Shown here piece by piece: positions 25,451 to 33,299 of a DNA stretch of 42,427 bases. The number at the start of each line of letters is the position of its first letter. The first letter of the stretch is position 1. A program made the position numbers and the translations under genes. This DNA comes from Clostridiaceae bacterium. GTDB lineage: Bacteria; Bacillota; Clostridia; Peptostreptococcales; Natronincolaceae. Under the pieces are notes generated by a model. The model was not told the DNA's origin. It searched no databases and saw nothing but the letters and a program-made list of their open reading frames with translations. The DNA lies in contig JAHDLO010000025.1 in NCBI GenBank assembly GCA_018432235.1, positions 1-42,427 on the forward strand, written 5' to 3'.

Positions 25451-26044
25451 TTATTTTTTATATACGATATAGGTAATTGCAGATGCAATGGCAGCAAGCC
25501 CTACAACAGCCATGCCGGCATTAAGACCATTGTCTCCTGTTTTAGGATTAGCTATAGGTGTTGAAGCTGAAGGGCTTTCAGCAGCTGGCTTTTGAGTGGT
25601 GCTTACTAAAGTTGCTTTATCAAATTCCAGATTAAAATTAACCGTTCTGCCCATAGCAGCCACAACCACCTCTAAGGTTACGGGCTCATCTATACCTGCC
25701 ACTGAGAATTTATATGTTTTTTCATTAGCTGCCTTGTTATCTGCAACTATTTCTGCTGCAATATAGCTGCCTGTGCTATCTGGCGCAGCTAAGTCAGTCA
25801 TTATGTCGCTTTCTGCCATTGTTAATAAAACGTTAATTTTGCTGCCTTCCACCTGTAGCTTAACCGGCTTTTGGATATATGTATCTGCCATCGAAGGTGT
25901 ACCGTTTGAAGAGTTAACCGCCTTTGCATCAATCGTGTACTCCCCATCCTGCAGGGTAGTAGCCGCCGCAGCCATTCCAGTAAAAAGCATAAGTGTCATT
26001 ATTATTGCTAAAGCACCTGTTAATAATTTTGAATTCCTTTTCAT
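25451..26044 (-). CDS. NEAT-domain surface protein with sortase signal, 197 aa
   Basis: Secreted, wall-anchored heme receptor candidate. Signal peptide (1-28, ends AAA), NEAT domain (about 30-145: LQDGEYTIDA, SMADTYIQKP, YKFSVAGID, NFNLEFDKA), a Ser/Pro-rich linker, then sorting signal NPKTG (166-170), hydrophobic stretch and Lys tail. GGAGT eight bases before the ATG fixes the start at 26044. The second heme-strand segment reads AMGRTVNFNLEFD, so the usual Tyr-x-x-x-Tyr heme ligand pair is not visible; Met131 or the Tyr in SMADTY could take part, or the domain may serve protein contact. It precedes sortase B. Confidence 0.82.
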   Translation of the reverse strand: MKRNSKLLTGALAIIMTLMLFTGMAAAATTLQDGEYTIDAKAVNSSNGTPSMADTYIQKPVKLQVEGSKINVLLTMAESDIMTDLAAPDSTGSYIAAEIVADNKAANEKTYKFSVAGIDEPVTLEVVVAAMGRTVNFNLEFDKATLVSTTQKPAAESPSASTPIANPKTGDNGLNAGMAVVGLAAIASAITYIVYKK

Positions 26045-26100
26045 TTCATCTACTCCATTCTTTATTTTTTTATTGAATATCTCCAATGAGGAGATAAAGC

Positions 26101-27060
26101 TTACTCATATAATAGGTTGGCTAGATACTCTAAGGATTCTACAATTTTTAAACCTGAATTCGAGAAGAATAAATCCTCCGGCAAATCGTATACTCTGCCG
26201 TTTTGCTGAGCAGCTATCGCCTGCCATACGGGATTTCTCTCAAACTCCTGCTCGTAAAGCATTTTTGTCCCCTCAGGAGAGCCATGTGATATTCTAAGTA
26301 TCACATCAGGATTTAATTCAACTACCTTTTCTACGCTCATGGGGATATAATTACCGGTATCCTGAGTTATGCTGATTTCAGCATCCTTAATAATGTTATC
26401 AGCCCCCAGCAGCTTCACCATTTCGCCTGCGAAGGAGGTCTCCCTTGCCATCATAAAGGATTCACTGGTACCAAACAAAATCAGCACCTTAGGTTGTGGC
26501 TTATCCTTTGCCTTCTGTAAAACCGCAGCCTCCTTTTCCTTCATTTCCTTCAGCAACGATTCTGCTACCGCCTCTTTGTCAAAGGCCTTCCCCAGCATTT
26601 CAATCCCCTCCATTGTACCCTTATAGGATTGGTTATCGATAAAAAATGCAGGCAAATTATGCTGTTCCATTTGCTCCTTGTTCAGAGCCTTAAAATCATA
26701 TGTAAGTATGACAAGATCAGGGTTCAAGGCAGTGATAGACTCAATATTGGGCTGCATCGGAAAGCCCACCGTAGGCAACGCCTTCAGTTTTTCTGATATT
26801 GGCTTCGTCGTACGGGTCATCCCCACCAGCTCAATACCCAAGGCATTCATAATCTCTGCTGTCGAAACCGACACCACAACGATTCTTTCAGGAATTGCAT
26901 CACTTTCATAAACAGTACCGTCGGGCTCGTATAGTCTAAACCTGCCATCTTCCTCAATAAGATCAGGATTATTACCATTGTCAGCATCTGTCACATTACT
27001 GCTGCAGCCTGCCATTAGAATTGTTACCAGAAGTAAAAAAATAATTGCTTTAGTTTTCAT
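26101..27060 (-). CDS. IsdE-like heme-binding lipoprotein of the ABC importer, 319 aa
   Basis: Type III substrate-binding protein, extracellular lipoprotein. The lipobox LMAGC puts the modified Cys at 19. Two heme-ligand positions, as I recall them from S. aureus IsdE, are kept: Met102 in VGFPMQPN (IsdE Met78) and His259 in ILRISHGSPEG (IsdE His229). A shared YDLPEDLF follows. The longest frame begins upstream, but the ATG at 27060 has GGGGGGAT nearby and gives the signal peptide, so that start is used. It is the first gene of the operon, downstream of two Fur-like sites, and should deliver heme to the FecCD-type permease and ATPase. Confidence 0.88.
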   Translation of the reverse strand: MKTKAIIFLLLVTILMAGCSSNVTDADNGNNPDLIEEDGRFRLYEPDGTVYESDAIPERIVVVSVSTAEIMNALGIELVGMTRTTKPISEKLKALPTVGFPMQPNIESITALNPDLVILTYDFKALNKEQMEQHNLPAFFIDNQSYKGTMEGIEMLGKAFDKEAVAESLLKEMKEKEAAVLQKAKDKPQPKVLILFGTSESFMMARETSFAGEMVKLLGADNIIKDAEISITQDTGNYIPMSVEKVVELNPDVILRISHGSPEGTKMLYEQEFERNPVWQAIAAQQNGRVYDLPEDLFFSNSGLKIVESLEYLANLLYE

Positions 27061-27120
27061 TGATATCCCCCCAAGAAAATTTGTATTTACTCTACTGGTG
27101 AATTGAATTTTAAAGCACGT

Positions 27121-27142
27121 ATTGATTATCATTCTCATTGAT
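27121..27142 (-). promoter_or_regulatory. Fur-box-like palindrome 1
   Basis: ATTGATTATCATTCTCATTGAT matches the Fur consensus GATAATGATTATCATTATC well over its central TGATTATCATT. It lies 61-82 bases ahead of the IsdE-like start, so it may overlap the core promoter and repress the operon under iron-replete conditions. Confidence 0.65.
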
Positions 27143-27186
27143 AGAGTAAATTTTTTTGCCCTCAGGCAAATTGTGTCATTATTATT

Positions 27187-27212
27187 GGTAATGAATTTCA
27201 TTTTCATTATTA
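27187..27212 (-). promoter_or_regulatory. Fur-box-like palindrome 2
   Basis: GGTAATGAATTTCATTTTCATTATTA contains an imperfect inverted repeat (AATGA ... TCATT) of the Fur type, about 45 bases upstream of the first box. Paired sites suggest cooperative iron control of the heme operon. Confidence 0.6.
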
Positions 27213-27422
27213 CAGGTCCTAGTCTACCATTTTCATTAAAGCTTTGTCAATAGAATTCTAGTATGTTTCCTATTATTTATTCTCAATCCCTCTAATAAAT
27301 AGCACAGCGACTTTGATAGTTCAAAACCGCTGTTAAGCTACTTGATTTATAGGAGCATGACAACTCCACCGATGGAACAACGGTTTTTTTATTTCCGTTG
27401 GGCCTTGATTATATTCGAAAGA

Positions 27423-28745
27423 TTAAGGCTTAATAGCTGTTTTAACATAACGTATGCTGGTTATGTAAACTACTTCAAAATAGCAAATGTACAGCATGAC
27501 AAAGCAAGCCCCAAATCCGCCCAATGCATTTAACAAGAAATTACTTGTTATGTTAGGAAATACCGCATTCATTTTATAATTTATGAATGGTGTGATAGTC
27601 ATCAATAAAACAAAGCACATCAATGTTGGGATAAGCAGTTTTAGCATTACTTGGCTTTTAATTAAAGACTTAATTTGTGTTTGGCTTTTGCCCAAATAGT
27701 ACAGTATACGAATATTTTTTGATTGCCGCTTCAACTCAATGACTTGCTGTAAAGAGAGAATCGAAAAATATATAACAATAAATATGACAGAGATACTAAT
27801 TTGCAAAAATCCCATCCATCGCTGACTTGCCGGGTTCAAAATATCCAGTCTCTTATTAAATAGGAGCGTTCCAAACATAAATGATAGGATTGAGAATAGT
27901 AGGCAGATACAGAAAATTGAACTCATCAATGCACTTGTTTTAGTCCCTGTTGTCATTTCTGCAATACCGTAAAGCCTATTACCCTCGTATAAATCTTCTG
28001 ATTGTACCAGCCGCTTGAACGAACAGTATGAGTACATCCATTTATAAAATGTAAATATACAGCCAATCAAAGGTATTGCAATAAATGAAATGATAACGCC
28101 TGCGATATTTTCCGAACCAAAAGCAATTCCACATAGCAGGAGAATAAAGCTTAAAAAACTAATGTAAAAACCAAATCCCCATAATTTATGCTTGCTTCCC
28201 CCTAATGATTGGTTACGTCGATTTTCATTCATCAACTCACTAATTTGCAATTTATAAATTCTTCTGCGCATACGAATAGCAGACAAAATTTCTACGATAC
28301 AAAAGAAGAAACTGGTTTGCAAAAAAGTCTGTATCGTAAGTATTATCTGAAATTCAGCATCGTGAAGATCATTCGAGAATAACGTGAAATAAGCAGTTGC
28401 CCCTATTAGTCCCCCTAAGATAAAACACGCAATTCCAATGACGCAAAATTCCAGGAGAAACATTTGAGATAATTTGCTTTTTTTCATACCAAGCAATAGA
28501 TAGTTGGCAAATTCTTTGGCCCTTTGCTTCATCATAAAAGTGTTTATATAGTTCACCAACGCTACCATAATTACAACAATAAGCAACGGCAACGACGCGG
28601 TTTGAAATCCTGCCTGCATATCTCCAAAGATTGCAATGCCATTCGATACATACATAACCGCTATAAGAATTGTCATGGTTGTGATATAAAGCAAGTAGTT
28701 GAAAATAGAGCGTTTTGCATTGCGTAAAGCTAATTTAAAGTACAT
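27423..28745 (-). CDS. FtsX-type ABC permease, 440 aa
   Basis: An integral membrane protein with eight to ten membrane segments, starting with the FtsX/MacB-like LALRNAKRSIFNYLLYITTM. It is shorter than BceB-type permeases (usually above 600 residues) because the large extracellular domain between the seventh and eighth segments is missing. Two FtsX-like halves are visible (about 55-165 and 280-430). The gene overlaps the ATPase gene by 11 bases, so the pair is one transporter, likely a small-peptide exporter or antimicrobial-peptide resistance module. Codon usage and local base composition look somewhat unlike the flanking operon. Confidence 0.85.
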   Translation of the reverse strand: MYFKLALRNAKRSIFNYLLYITTMTILIAVMYVSNGIAIFGDMQAGFQTASLPLLIVVIMVALVNYINTFMMKQRAKEFANYLLLGMKKSKLSQMFLLEFCVIGIACFILGGLIGATAYFTLFSNDLHDAEFQIILTIQTFLQTSFFFCIVEILSAIRMRRRIYKLQISELMNENRRNQSLGGSKHKLWGFGFYISFLSFILLLCGIAFGSENIAGVIISFIAIPLIGCIFTFYKWMYSYCSFKRLVQSEDLYEGNRLYGIAEMTTGTKTSALMSSIFCICLLFSILSFMFGTLLFNKRLDILNPASQRWMGFLQISISVIFIVIYFSILSLQQVIELKRQSKNIRILYYLGKSQTQIKSLIKSQVMLKLLIPTLMCFVLLMTITPFINYKMNAVFPNITSNFLLNALGGFGACFVMLYICYFEVVYITSIRYVKTAIKP

Positions 28746-29814
28746 AGGGGCCTCCCTCTGTAAGCCTTGCCATCACATCCAAGATATTAGCAAAAAATGT
28801 ATGCTTATTTTCTTCTTCTCTGTCTAATACCGCCTTGATTTCACCGTCCTGCATAAACAATATCTTGTCGCAATAGCTTGCTGAAAAGGCATCATGTGTA
28901 ACCATTAAAATTTTAGCGGAGTAATCCCGTCGAAACATAACCAGCGTTTCCAACAGTTGTTTTGCGGAATGGCTATCTAATGCCCCGGTAGGCTCGTCGG
29001 CCAAAATAAGACTGGGATTAACTGCAATCGCTCTTGCGCAAGCACAGCGTTGGCGTTGACCTCCCGACACTTCGTAGGGAAACTTGCTCAACACGTCAGA
29101 TATTTCAAGTTTTTCAGCTAATTCATAAATGGTGTGCTTCACCCTTTCTTTAGGCGATTGCTTTATGGTTAAAGCTAAAGCGATATTCTCATAGATTGTC
29201 AATGTATCAAGTAAATTGTATTCTTGAAAAATAAAGCCTAAATGCTCTCGGCGAAAAGCAGATAAATCCTCGTCTGAAATTTCAGCAATATTTTGTCCGC
29301 TAATCTCAATTATTCCACTCGTTGCCTTGTCTATAGTGGCTATCATATTTAATAAAGTAGATTTTCCAGACCCGGAAGCTCCCATAATCCCAATGAAGCT
29401 CCCCTTTGATACCTCCAAGCTAACATTATTTACAGCTAAAGTCGAAGTGTTTTCCGTATTATATACTTTTTTGAGGTTCTGTAATTTCAAGACATTATGA
29501 GGATTATTGAATTGTGTAGGATACTCCCATTGGTCTTTACCCAACCAACTTGTAATGACCTCAAAAAGAACTTGATTTGATTTTTCTTTCAAATTATCCT
29601 CAGAAATAAATTCACCTAAAAGAAGTTCATTTAATGTGATTTCTAACAAGTCACATAGCGGGTTAAATAATGATAGGTCTGGCATTGATTTTCCCGTTTC
29701 CCATTTTGATACAGCTTTATCTGTGATGCCTAATTTCTCGGCTAATTGACTTTGTGTCATACCATGAGCCTTTCGGCGCGCTGCAATGAAATTTCCTATT
29801 TTTATCTGGTTCAT
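28735..29814 (-). CDS. XRE DNA-binding domain fused to ABC transporter ATPase, 359 aa
   Basis: Residues 1-65 are an XRE helix-turn-helix (NFIAARRKAHGMTQSQLAEK, TDKAVSKWETGKSMPD). After a linker of about 45 residues comes a MacB/BceA-type ATPase (about 108-345): Walker A GASGSGKS (145-152), Q-loop FQEYN, signature VSGGQRQR (249-256), Walker B LILADEPTGALD, His in MVTHD. One unbroken frame with GAGGAGGTC before the ATG, so the fusion looks genuine. It would let the transporter's own ATPase regulate its gene, perhaps reading transport activity. No two-component system is adjacent, which differs from BceRS-type modules. A fused MacB-like pair for peptide resistance is the best guess. Confidence 0.88.
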   Translation of the reverse strand: MNQIKIGNFIAARRKAHGMTQSQLAEKLGITDKAVSKWETGKSMPDLSLFNPLCDLLEITLNELLLGEFISEDNLKEKSNQVLFEVITSWLGKDQWEYPTQFNNPHNVLKLQNLKKVYNTENTSTLAVNNVSLEVSKGSFIGIMGASGSGKSTLLNMIATIDKATSGIIEISGQNIAEISDEDLSAFRREHLGFIFQEYNLLDTLTIYENIALALTIKQSPKERVKHTIYELAEKLEISDVLSKFPYEVSGGQRQRCACARAIAVNPSLILADEPTGALDSHSAKQLLETLVMFRRDYSAKILMVTHDAFSASYCDKILFMQDGEIKAVLDREEENKHTFFANILDVMARLTEGGPYVL

Positions 29815-29924
29815 GTAATTTAGACCTCCTCGTAACTAAATCATATAATATTTGCAAAAAATGTACACCTACCAGCGGTAGAGTTAGCTTAAAAGCCAGA
29901 TGTTTTCTGTGAATTTGAATAGCA

Positions 29925-29960
29925 TATAATATATTATACTACTAAATACGAGTACAGCAA
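29925..29960 (-). promoter_or_regulatory. Probable promoter of the XRE-ABC gene with overlapping palindrome
   Basis: On the minus strand TTGCTG (29955-29960), 16 bases, TATAAT (29933-29938), about 110 bases before the ATG. The -10 lies within a 14-bp perfect palindrome, TATAATATATTATA (29925-29938), a candidate operator for the fused XRE domain. The region 29815-30043 contains nothing else identifiable. Confidence 0.4.
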
Positions 29961-30043
29961 TGGTATCTCTCTTTACCGCATTTCAAAGGTTTCACTAAGC
30001 GGCAAGCAGTAGGTTAGTTTGACTGTTTCTACTATTAGGACAG

Positions 30044-30088
30044 AAAAAAAACAAGCGTATCGCTCATAGGAAACGATACGCTTGTTTT
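30044..30088 (-). terminator. Strong terminator after spo0E-like gene
   Basis: AAAACAAGCGTATCG (30048-30062) pairs perfectly with 30074-30088 around an 11-base loop, with a T run on the minus strand (30044-30050). It also shields the XRE-ABC promoter from readthrough. Confidence 0.85.
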
Positions 30089-30189
30089 AGACATTTCACT
30101 TGGCAGTTGCCCATAAACAGTTTAAGTTTTCATACTGTCTAATGACGGACTGCCTTTGGATGCCTTTTTAAATTACTTTAGCTATTTTG

Positions 30190-30369
30190 CTATGTTTTGC
30201 TGATCCTAATGTATTTAACCAATAGTCCGTCCAGTTGCTGACTAATCTGAATTACCCTCTGGTCTGTTAAGTATTCGTCGGCGTCATTTATAACCTTAAA
30301 TAGCTCTGATCTCATTTGAGCAATATCTCTTTTTAATAGCACAAGCTCATCATCAAAATCAGTCGTCAT
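30190..30369 (-). CDS. Spo0E-like aspartyl-phosphate phosphatase, 59 aa
   Basis: Spo0E-family proteins dephosphorylate Spo0A-P and delay sporulation. The signature is seen: a helix LKRDIAQMRSELFKVIND, then VIQISQQLDGLLVKY, matching SQxLDxLI-x-Y. The start at 30369 has GAGGT about five bases upstream. A longer frame with a TTG start exists but adds a non-family N-terminus, and 59 residues fits the family. It lies 262 bp downstream of gerC of locus 2 and has a strong terminator after it. Confidence 0.85.
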   Translation of the reverse strand: MTTDFDDELVLLKRDIAQMRSELFKVINDADEYLTDQRVIQISQQLDGLLVKYIRISKT

Positions 30370-30631
30370 GCTTACCTCTTTAACAGGAATCACGTAAATC
30401 ACCTCTGTCAATTGATATTAAGCTATTATTTCGCATATAAATTATAACTTTTTCTAAAATATATAATTCTATGCATTGTTACAAATTCCTTCCGAAACCC
30501 TCTTATTCACTACAGTTTTTCTTGCAATAATTCTATCTAGTACACTAAACAATTATTTTGTTAACTTATAAATACCCAATTTACCCTTTCTATACACATT
30601 TCATAACGGTTTTAGCTCTAAAGTCCCGGTA

Positions 30632-31762
30632 CTATTTAAACCCGGTTATATCTGTGCTGCCTTCTATGAAGACCTCTACATCTACGTTAAGCTTTGTAAC
30701 CTCAATGGGGTTTTCTATATTAATCCTTGGATATTTACGCTTAAACCCATCATATACACGAAATAAATCAATGCCTTCGTCCCTATACTTATTAAAAAGG
30801 GCTTCTATATCTGCCTTTAAGATACCTTCGGCTGCATCCTCGATCTGCTGAAGCTCATGGGAAGCTAAAGTGATACTCTCCTGTGACTCACCAAAGCTAG
30901 TTCGAATTTTTATGCTCTTCTTCAAAGTAATGCCGCCATCCTCCAGCTCCAATTCTGTTTTTGTCTTCGACTGTCCTTGCAAGATTTCCAATACCACCTT
31001 TTTATCTGGATAATTGGGATGAGGAACCAGTATCAATCCCCCCTCTAAAGTGTCCATTAACAGATGATAGCTCTTCACCTCATCGGCAGACAGCTTGTCG
31101 ATCATTCTATCCGCCATCATAACTGCTGCCCCTTCAACTCTCAGCTTCTTTTCTGCAGGATTTTCGTCAATCTTAATATATGTTACTAGGTCTATCCCCT
31201 TTCCCTTTAAACGGTTGTTGAGGTATCTGTTAATTCTTTCATGTATTTTTCTGGCCCCCACCGAGGGATTCTCCAGCATTTCAAAGAGAAATAGGCCCAT
31301 GTATTCATTCTCCTTTATATCCAAGGTCAATAGTTCAACCGGATCTGTCCCCTCAAAGACAATGACATAGGACCTCAGCAGAAGCTCCTGATCTCTGTGG
31401 AGAAAATCAAGATATTCCGTTATGCCATGCCGTGCTGCTCTTTCAGTAAAGATGATAGCCTTATTCTGGGTGTAATTAAGCTTAAAGCTGGCAACCGTAT
31501 TGAGATCCCTGATAGCTTCAAACAACGTTTCCCCTGTCGTTGTATAGAATAGCCTCTGGCCTTTTTCCGAATTTGTTTCATAGCTTCTGAAGGAATGAAA
31601 GGCTTCAGCATATATTGTTGGTCTGCCTGCCTCATCAATATCTATAATTAAGCTTGTTACAAACACAACATTGTTGATGTCGACGTAATTAAAGCACCCG
31701 CTTAATAGACTGCAGGTCAATAAAACGATTAAAAGGCATTTAGTTTTCCTCAATAGACTCAT
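30632..31762 (-). CDS. Ger(x)C family lipoprotein, locus 2, 376 aa
   Basis: The C subunit of the second GerA-type receptor. Lipobox LLSGC (Cys at about 22), then the family opening FNYVDINNVVFVTSLIIDIDE. The C-terminal third, with YRDEGIDLFRVYDGFKRKYP, is the conserved domain. It overlaps the gerA stop by 23 bases, so it is coupled to gerA. Sequence similarity to the first GerC is limited beyond the family fold, so the loci likely recognise different germinants. Confidence 0.92.
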   Translation of the reverse strand: MSLLRKTKCLLIVLLTCSLLSGCFNYVDINNVVFVTSLIIDIDEAGRPTIYAEAFHSFRSYETNSEKGQRLFYTTTGETLFEAIRDLNTVASFKLNYTQNKAIIFTERAARHGITEYLDFLHRDQELLLRSYVIVFEGTDPVELLTLDIKENEYMGLFLFEMLENPSVGARKIHERINRYLNNRLKGKGIDLVTYIKIDENPAEKKLRVEGAAVMMADRMIDKLSADEVKSYHLLMDTLEGGLILVPHPNYPDKKVVLEILQGQSKTKTELELEDGGITLKKSIKIRTSFGESQESITLASHELQQIEDAAEGILKADIEALFNKYRDEGIDLFRVYDGFKRKYPRINIENPIEVTKLNVDVEVFIEGSTDITGFK

Positions 31763-33179
31763 CCTTTTGCATGATATTTTTTGATATGTGGTCTAAGTCA
31801 TCCCGCAATATTAAATCACCAAAATTAAGGGTCTTATAGGTACCCATTGGATATAAATACGGATAACCACAGGTGTCAAGGCCTGCTATATGGGAAACAA
31901 ACAGGATAAAGCCTATGTAAAAGCCGGGAAGGCCCAGGAGGGCCGAAAGCACCAAAATAAAGTTAGACCACAGCACGACTGCACCATACATTTTAGGTAC
32001 CAGAAAAAGCGAAATGGAGGACAGCGCAATAATCAGCACCGTTATCTGGGATGTAAGGCCTGCACCTATAGCCGCATCGCCAAGAATCAGAGCCCCAACG
32101 ATACTTAAAGCAGAGCCTATAGGCTGAGGCAGTCTTATTCCCGCCTCCCTCAATATTTGAAAAAAGAACATCATGATCAAAACCTCTATAAAGGCTGGAA
32201 AGGGCACGCCTGCCCTGGTTACCGCCATTCTGAAGGTGAATATATAAGGTATCAGCTTAAAATGATAGGTAATCAAAGCCAGATAGAAGCCAGGTAAAAG
32301 CAGTGATATTAAAAATGCTCCCCATCTGATTATCCGAAAGAAGTTCTGCCCATATTTATTTAAATAGTAATCGTCTGGTGTATGGAAATACTCTACAAAG
32401 AAATGTGGCGCTATAATGGCAAAGGGGTTATTGTCCACAAGTATTGCCACTCTACCCTCTGTAATCTTAGATACCATGATGTCAGGCTTTTCAGTATTAC
32501 CGATTGTATCAAATGCACTATCCTTTGTTTGGAGTCCTTTATCGATATACTTTCCCTCCAAAAGAAAGTTTGTGTGTATTTTGCTTATTCTTTTTTTTAC
32601 AAAATCCACGACGTCCTTCGGCGCCCTATCCTCAATATAAATGACTGCCAGAGCAGTTTCACTTACATCCCCCATTAAGAACTTCTCAATTTTTAGCTTT
32701 GGGCTTCTGATACGTCTTCTAATTAGAGATACATTGTCCTGAAGGTTCTCGGTAAAGCCCTCCCTTGGCCCTTTAAGCACGGTTTCCGCCGGGGGCTCCT
32801 GTATCCCTCTTTTACTATAGCTTTTCACTTCAGTGTACAATACCTGTTGACTAAAGCTGAAGACCAGTACCGCATTGCCGAATAAGATTTCTTTAACTGC
32901 ATGCACTGGGTCCTCCACGTCCCCAATATCATTGGTCGTTATGATTCTGCTCTTTATATCTGCCACATCAGTGGGAAGATTTTCTGTGTTTACAATCGGC
33001 GCGGTGATATTCTTTGCTATAAACTCCTGATTCGTTATGCTGTCCACATAAATTAATGTGATCTCACCATTATTTGTATCTATTTTTCGATATTTTACGT
33101 CATAATTCTTAACCAGTAGCGCTTTGATCTGTGCCAGATATTCTTCATATTTCTTAAAGTCCATGCTTTTCTTACTCAT
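31740..33179 (-). CDS. GerA-family A subunit, locus 2, 479 aa
   Basis: The A subunit of a second spore germinant receptor. The hydrophilic N-terminal half ends near residue 250; the membrane half has FRMAVTRAGVPFPAFIEVLIMM, REAGIRLPQPIG and LGDAAIGAGLTS. It lacks some N-terminal residues of the longer locus 1 A subunit. GGTGG and a match to the sigma-E consensus at 33208-33236 set the start at 33179. It forms an operon with gerC, while gerB is divergent. Confidence 0.93.
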   Translation of the reverse strand: MSKKSMDFKKYEEYLAQIKALLVKNYDVKYRKIDTNNGEITLIYVDSITNQEFIAKNITAPIVNTENLPTDVADIKSRIITTNDIGDVEDPVHAVKEILFGNAVLVFSFSQQVLYTEVKSYSKRGIQEPPAETVLKGPREGFTENLQDNVSLIRRRIRSPKLKIEKFLMGDVSETALAVIYIEDRAPKDVVDFVKKRISKIHTNFLLEGKYIDKGLQTKDSAFDTIGNTEKPDIMVSKITEGRVAILVDNNPFAIIAPHFFVEYFHTPDDYYLNKYGQNFFRIIRWGAFLISLLLPGFYLALITYHFKLIPYIFTFRMAVTRAGVPFPAFIEVLIMMFFFQILREAGIRLPQPIGSALSIVGALILGDAAIGAGLTSQITVLIIALSSISLFLVPKMYGAVVLWSNFILVLSALLGLPGFYIGFILFVSHIAGLDTCGYPYLYPMGTYKTLNFGDLILRDDLDHISKNIMQKDESIEEN

Positions 33180-33207
33180 AGCTAAACCACCTGCTGATTT
33201 TTTAATT

Positions 33208-33236
33208 AGTGTATGATAGACTCGGGTATAGTATAC
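33208..33236 (-). promoter_or_regulatory. Sigma-E-like promoter of gerA locus 2
   Basis: On the minus strand: GTATACT (33230-33236), 14 bases, CATACACT (33208-33215), close to the mother-cell sigma-E pattern and also fitting sigma-K at the -10. The start codon is 29 bases downstream of the -10. A 13-bp palindrome (GGTATA-G-TATACC, 33225-33237) overlaps the -35. Confidence 0.45.
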
Positions 33237-33299
33237 CGAAACCTGTCTATAATCTAAAATATTTGTAAATTTTATTCGACAAGGAGGGTGGTGTGATTT

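Noticed and set aside
27378..27400. CAACGG/CCGTTG hairpin downstream of the FtsX-type permease as a terminator
   Set aside because: The T run is inside the loop, not after the stem, so it does not have terminator geometry; stem is only six base pairs.
30370..30411. Longer TTG-start form of the Spo0E-like gene
   Set aside because: The extra 14 residues do not fit the family and the internal ATG has the better ribosome binding site.
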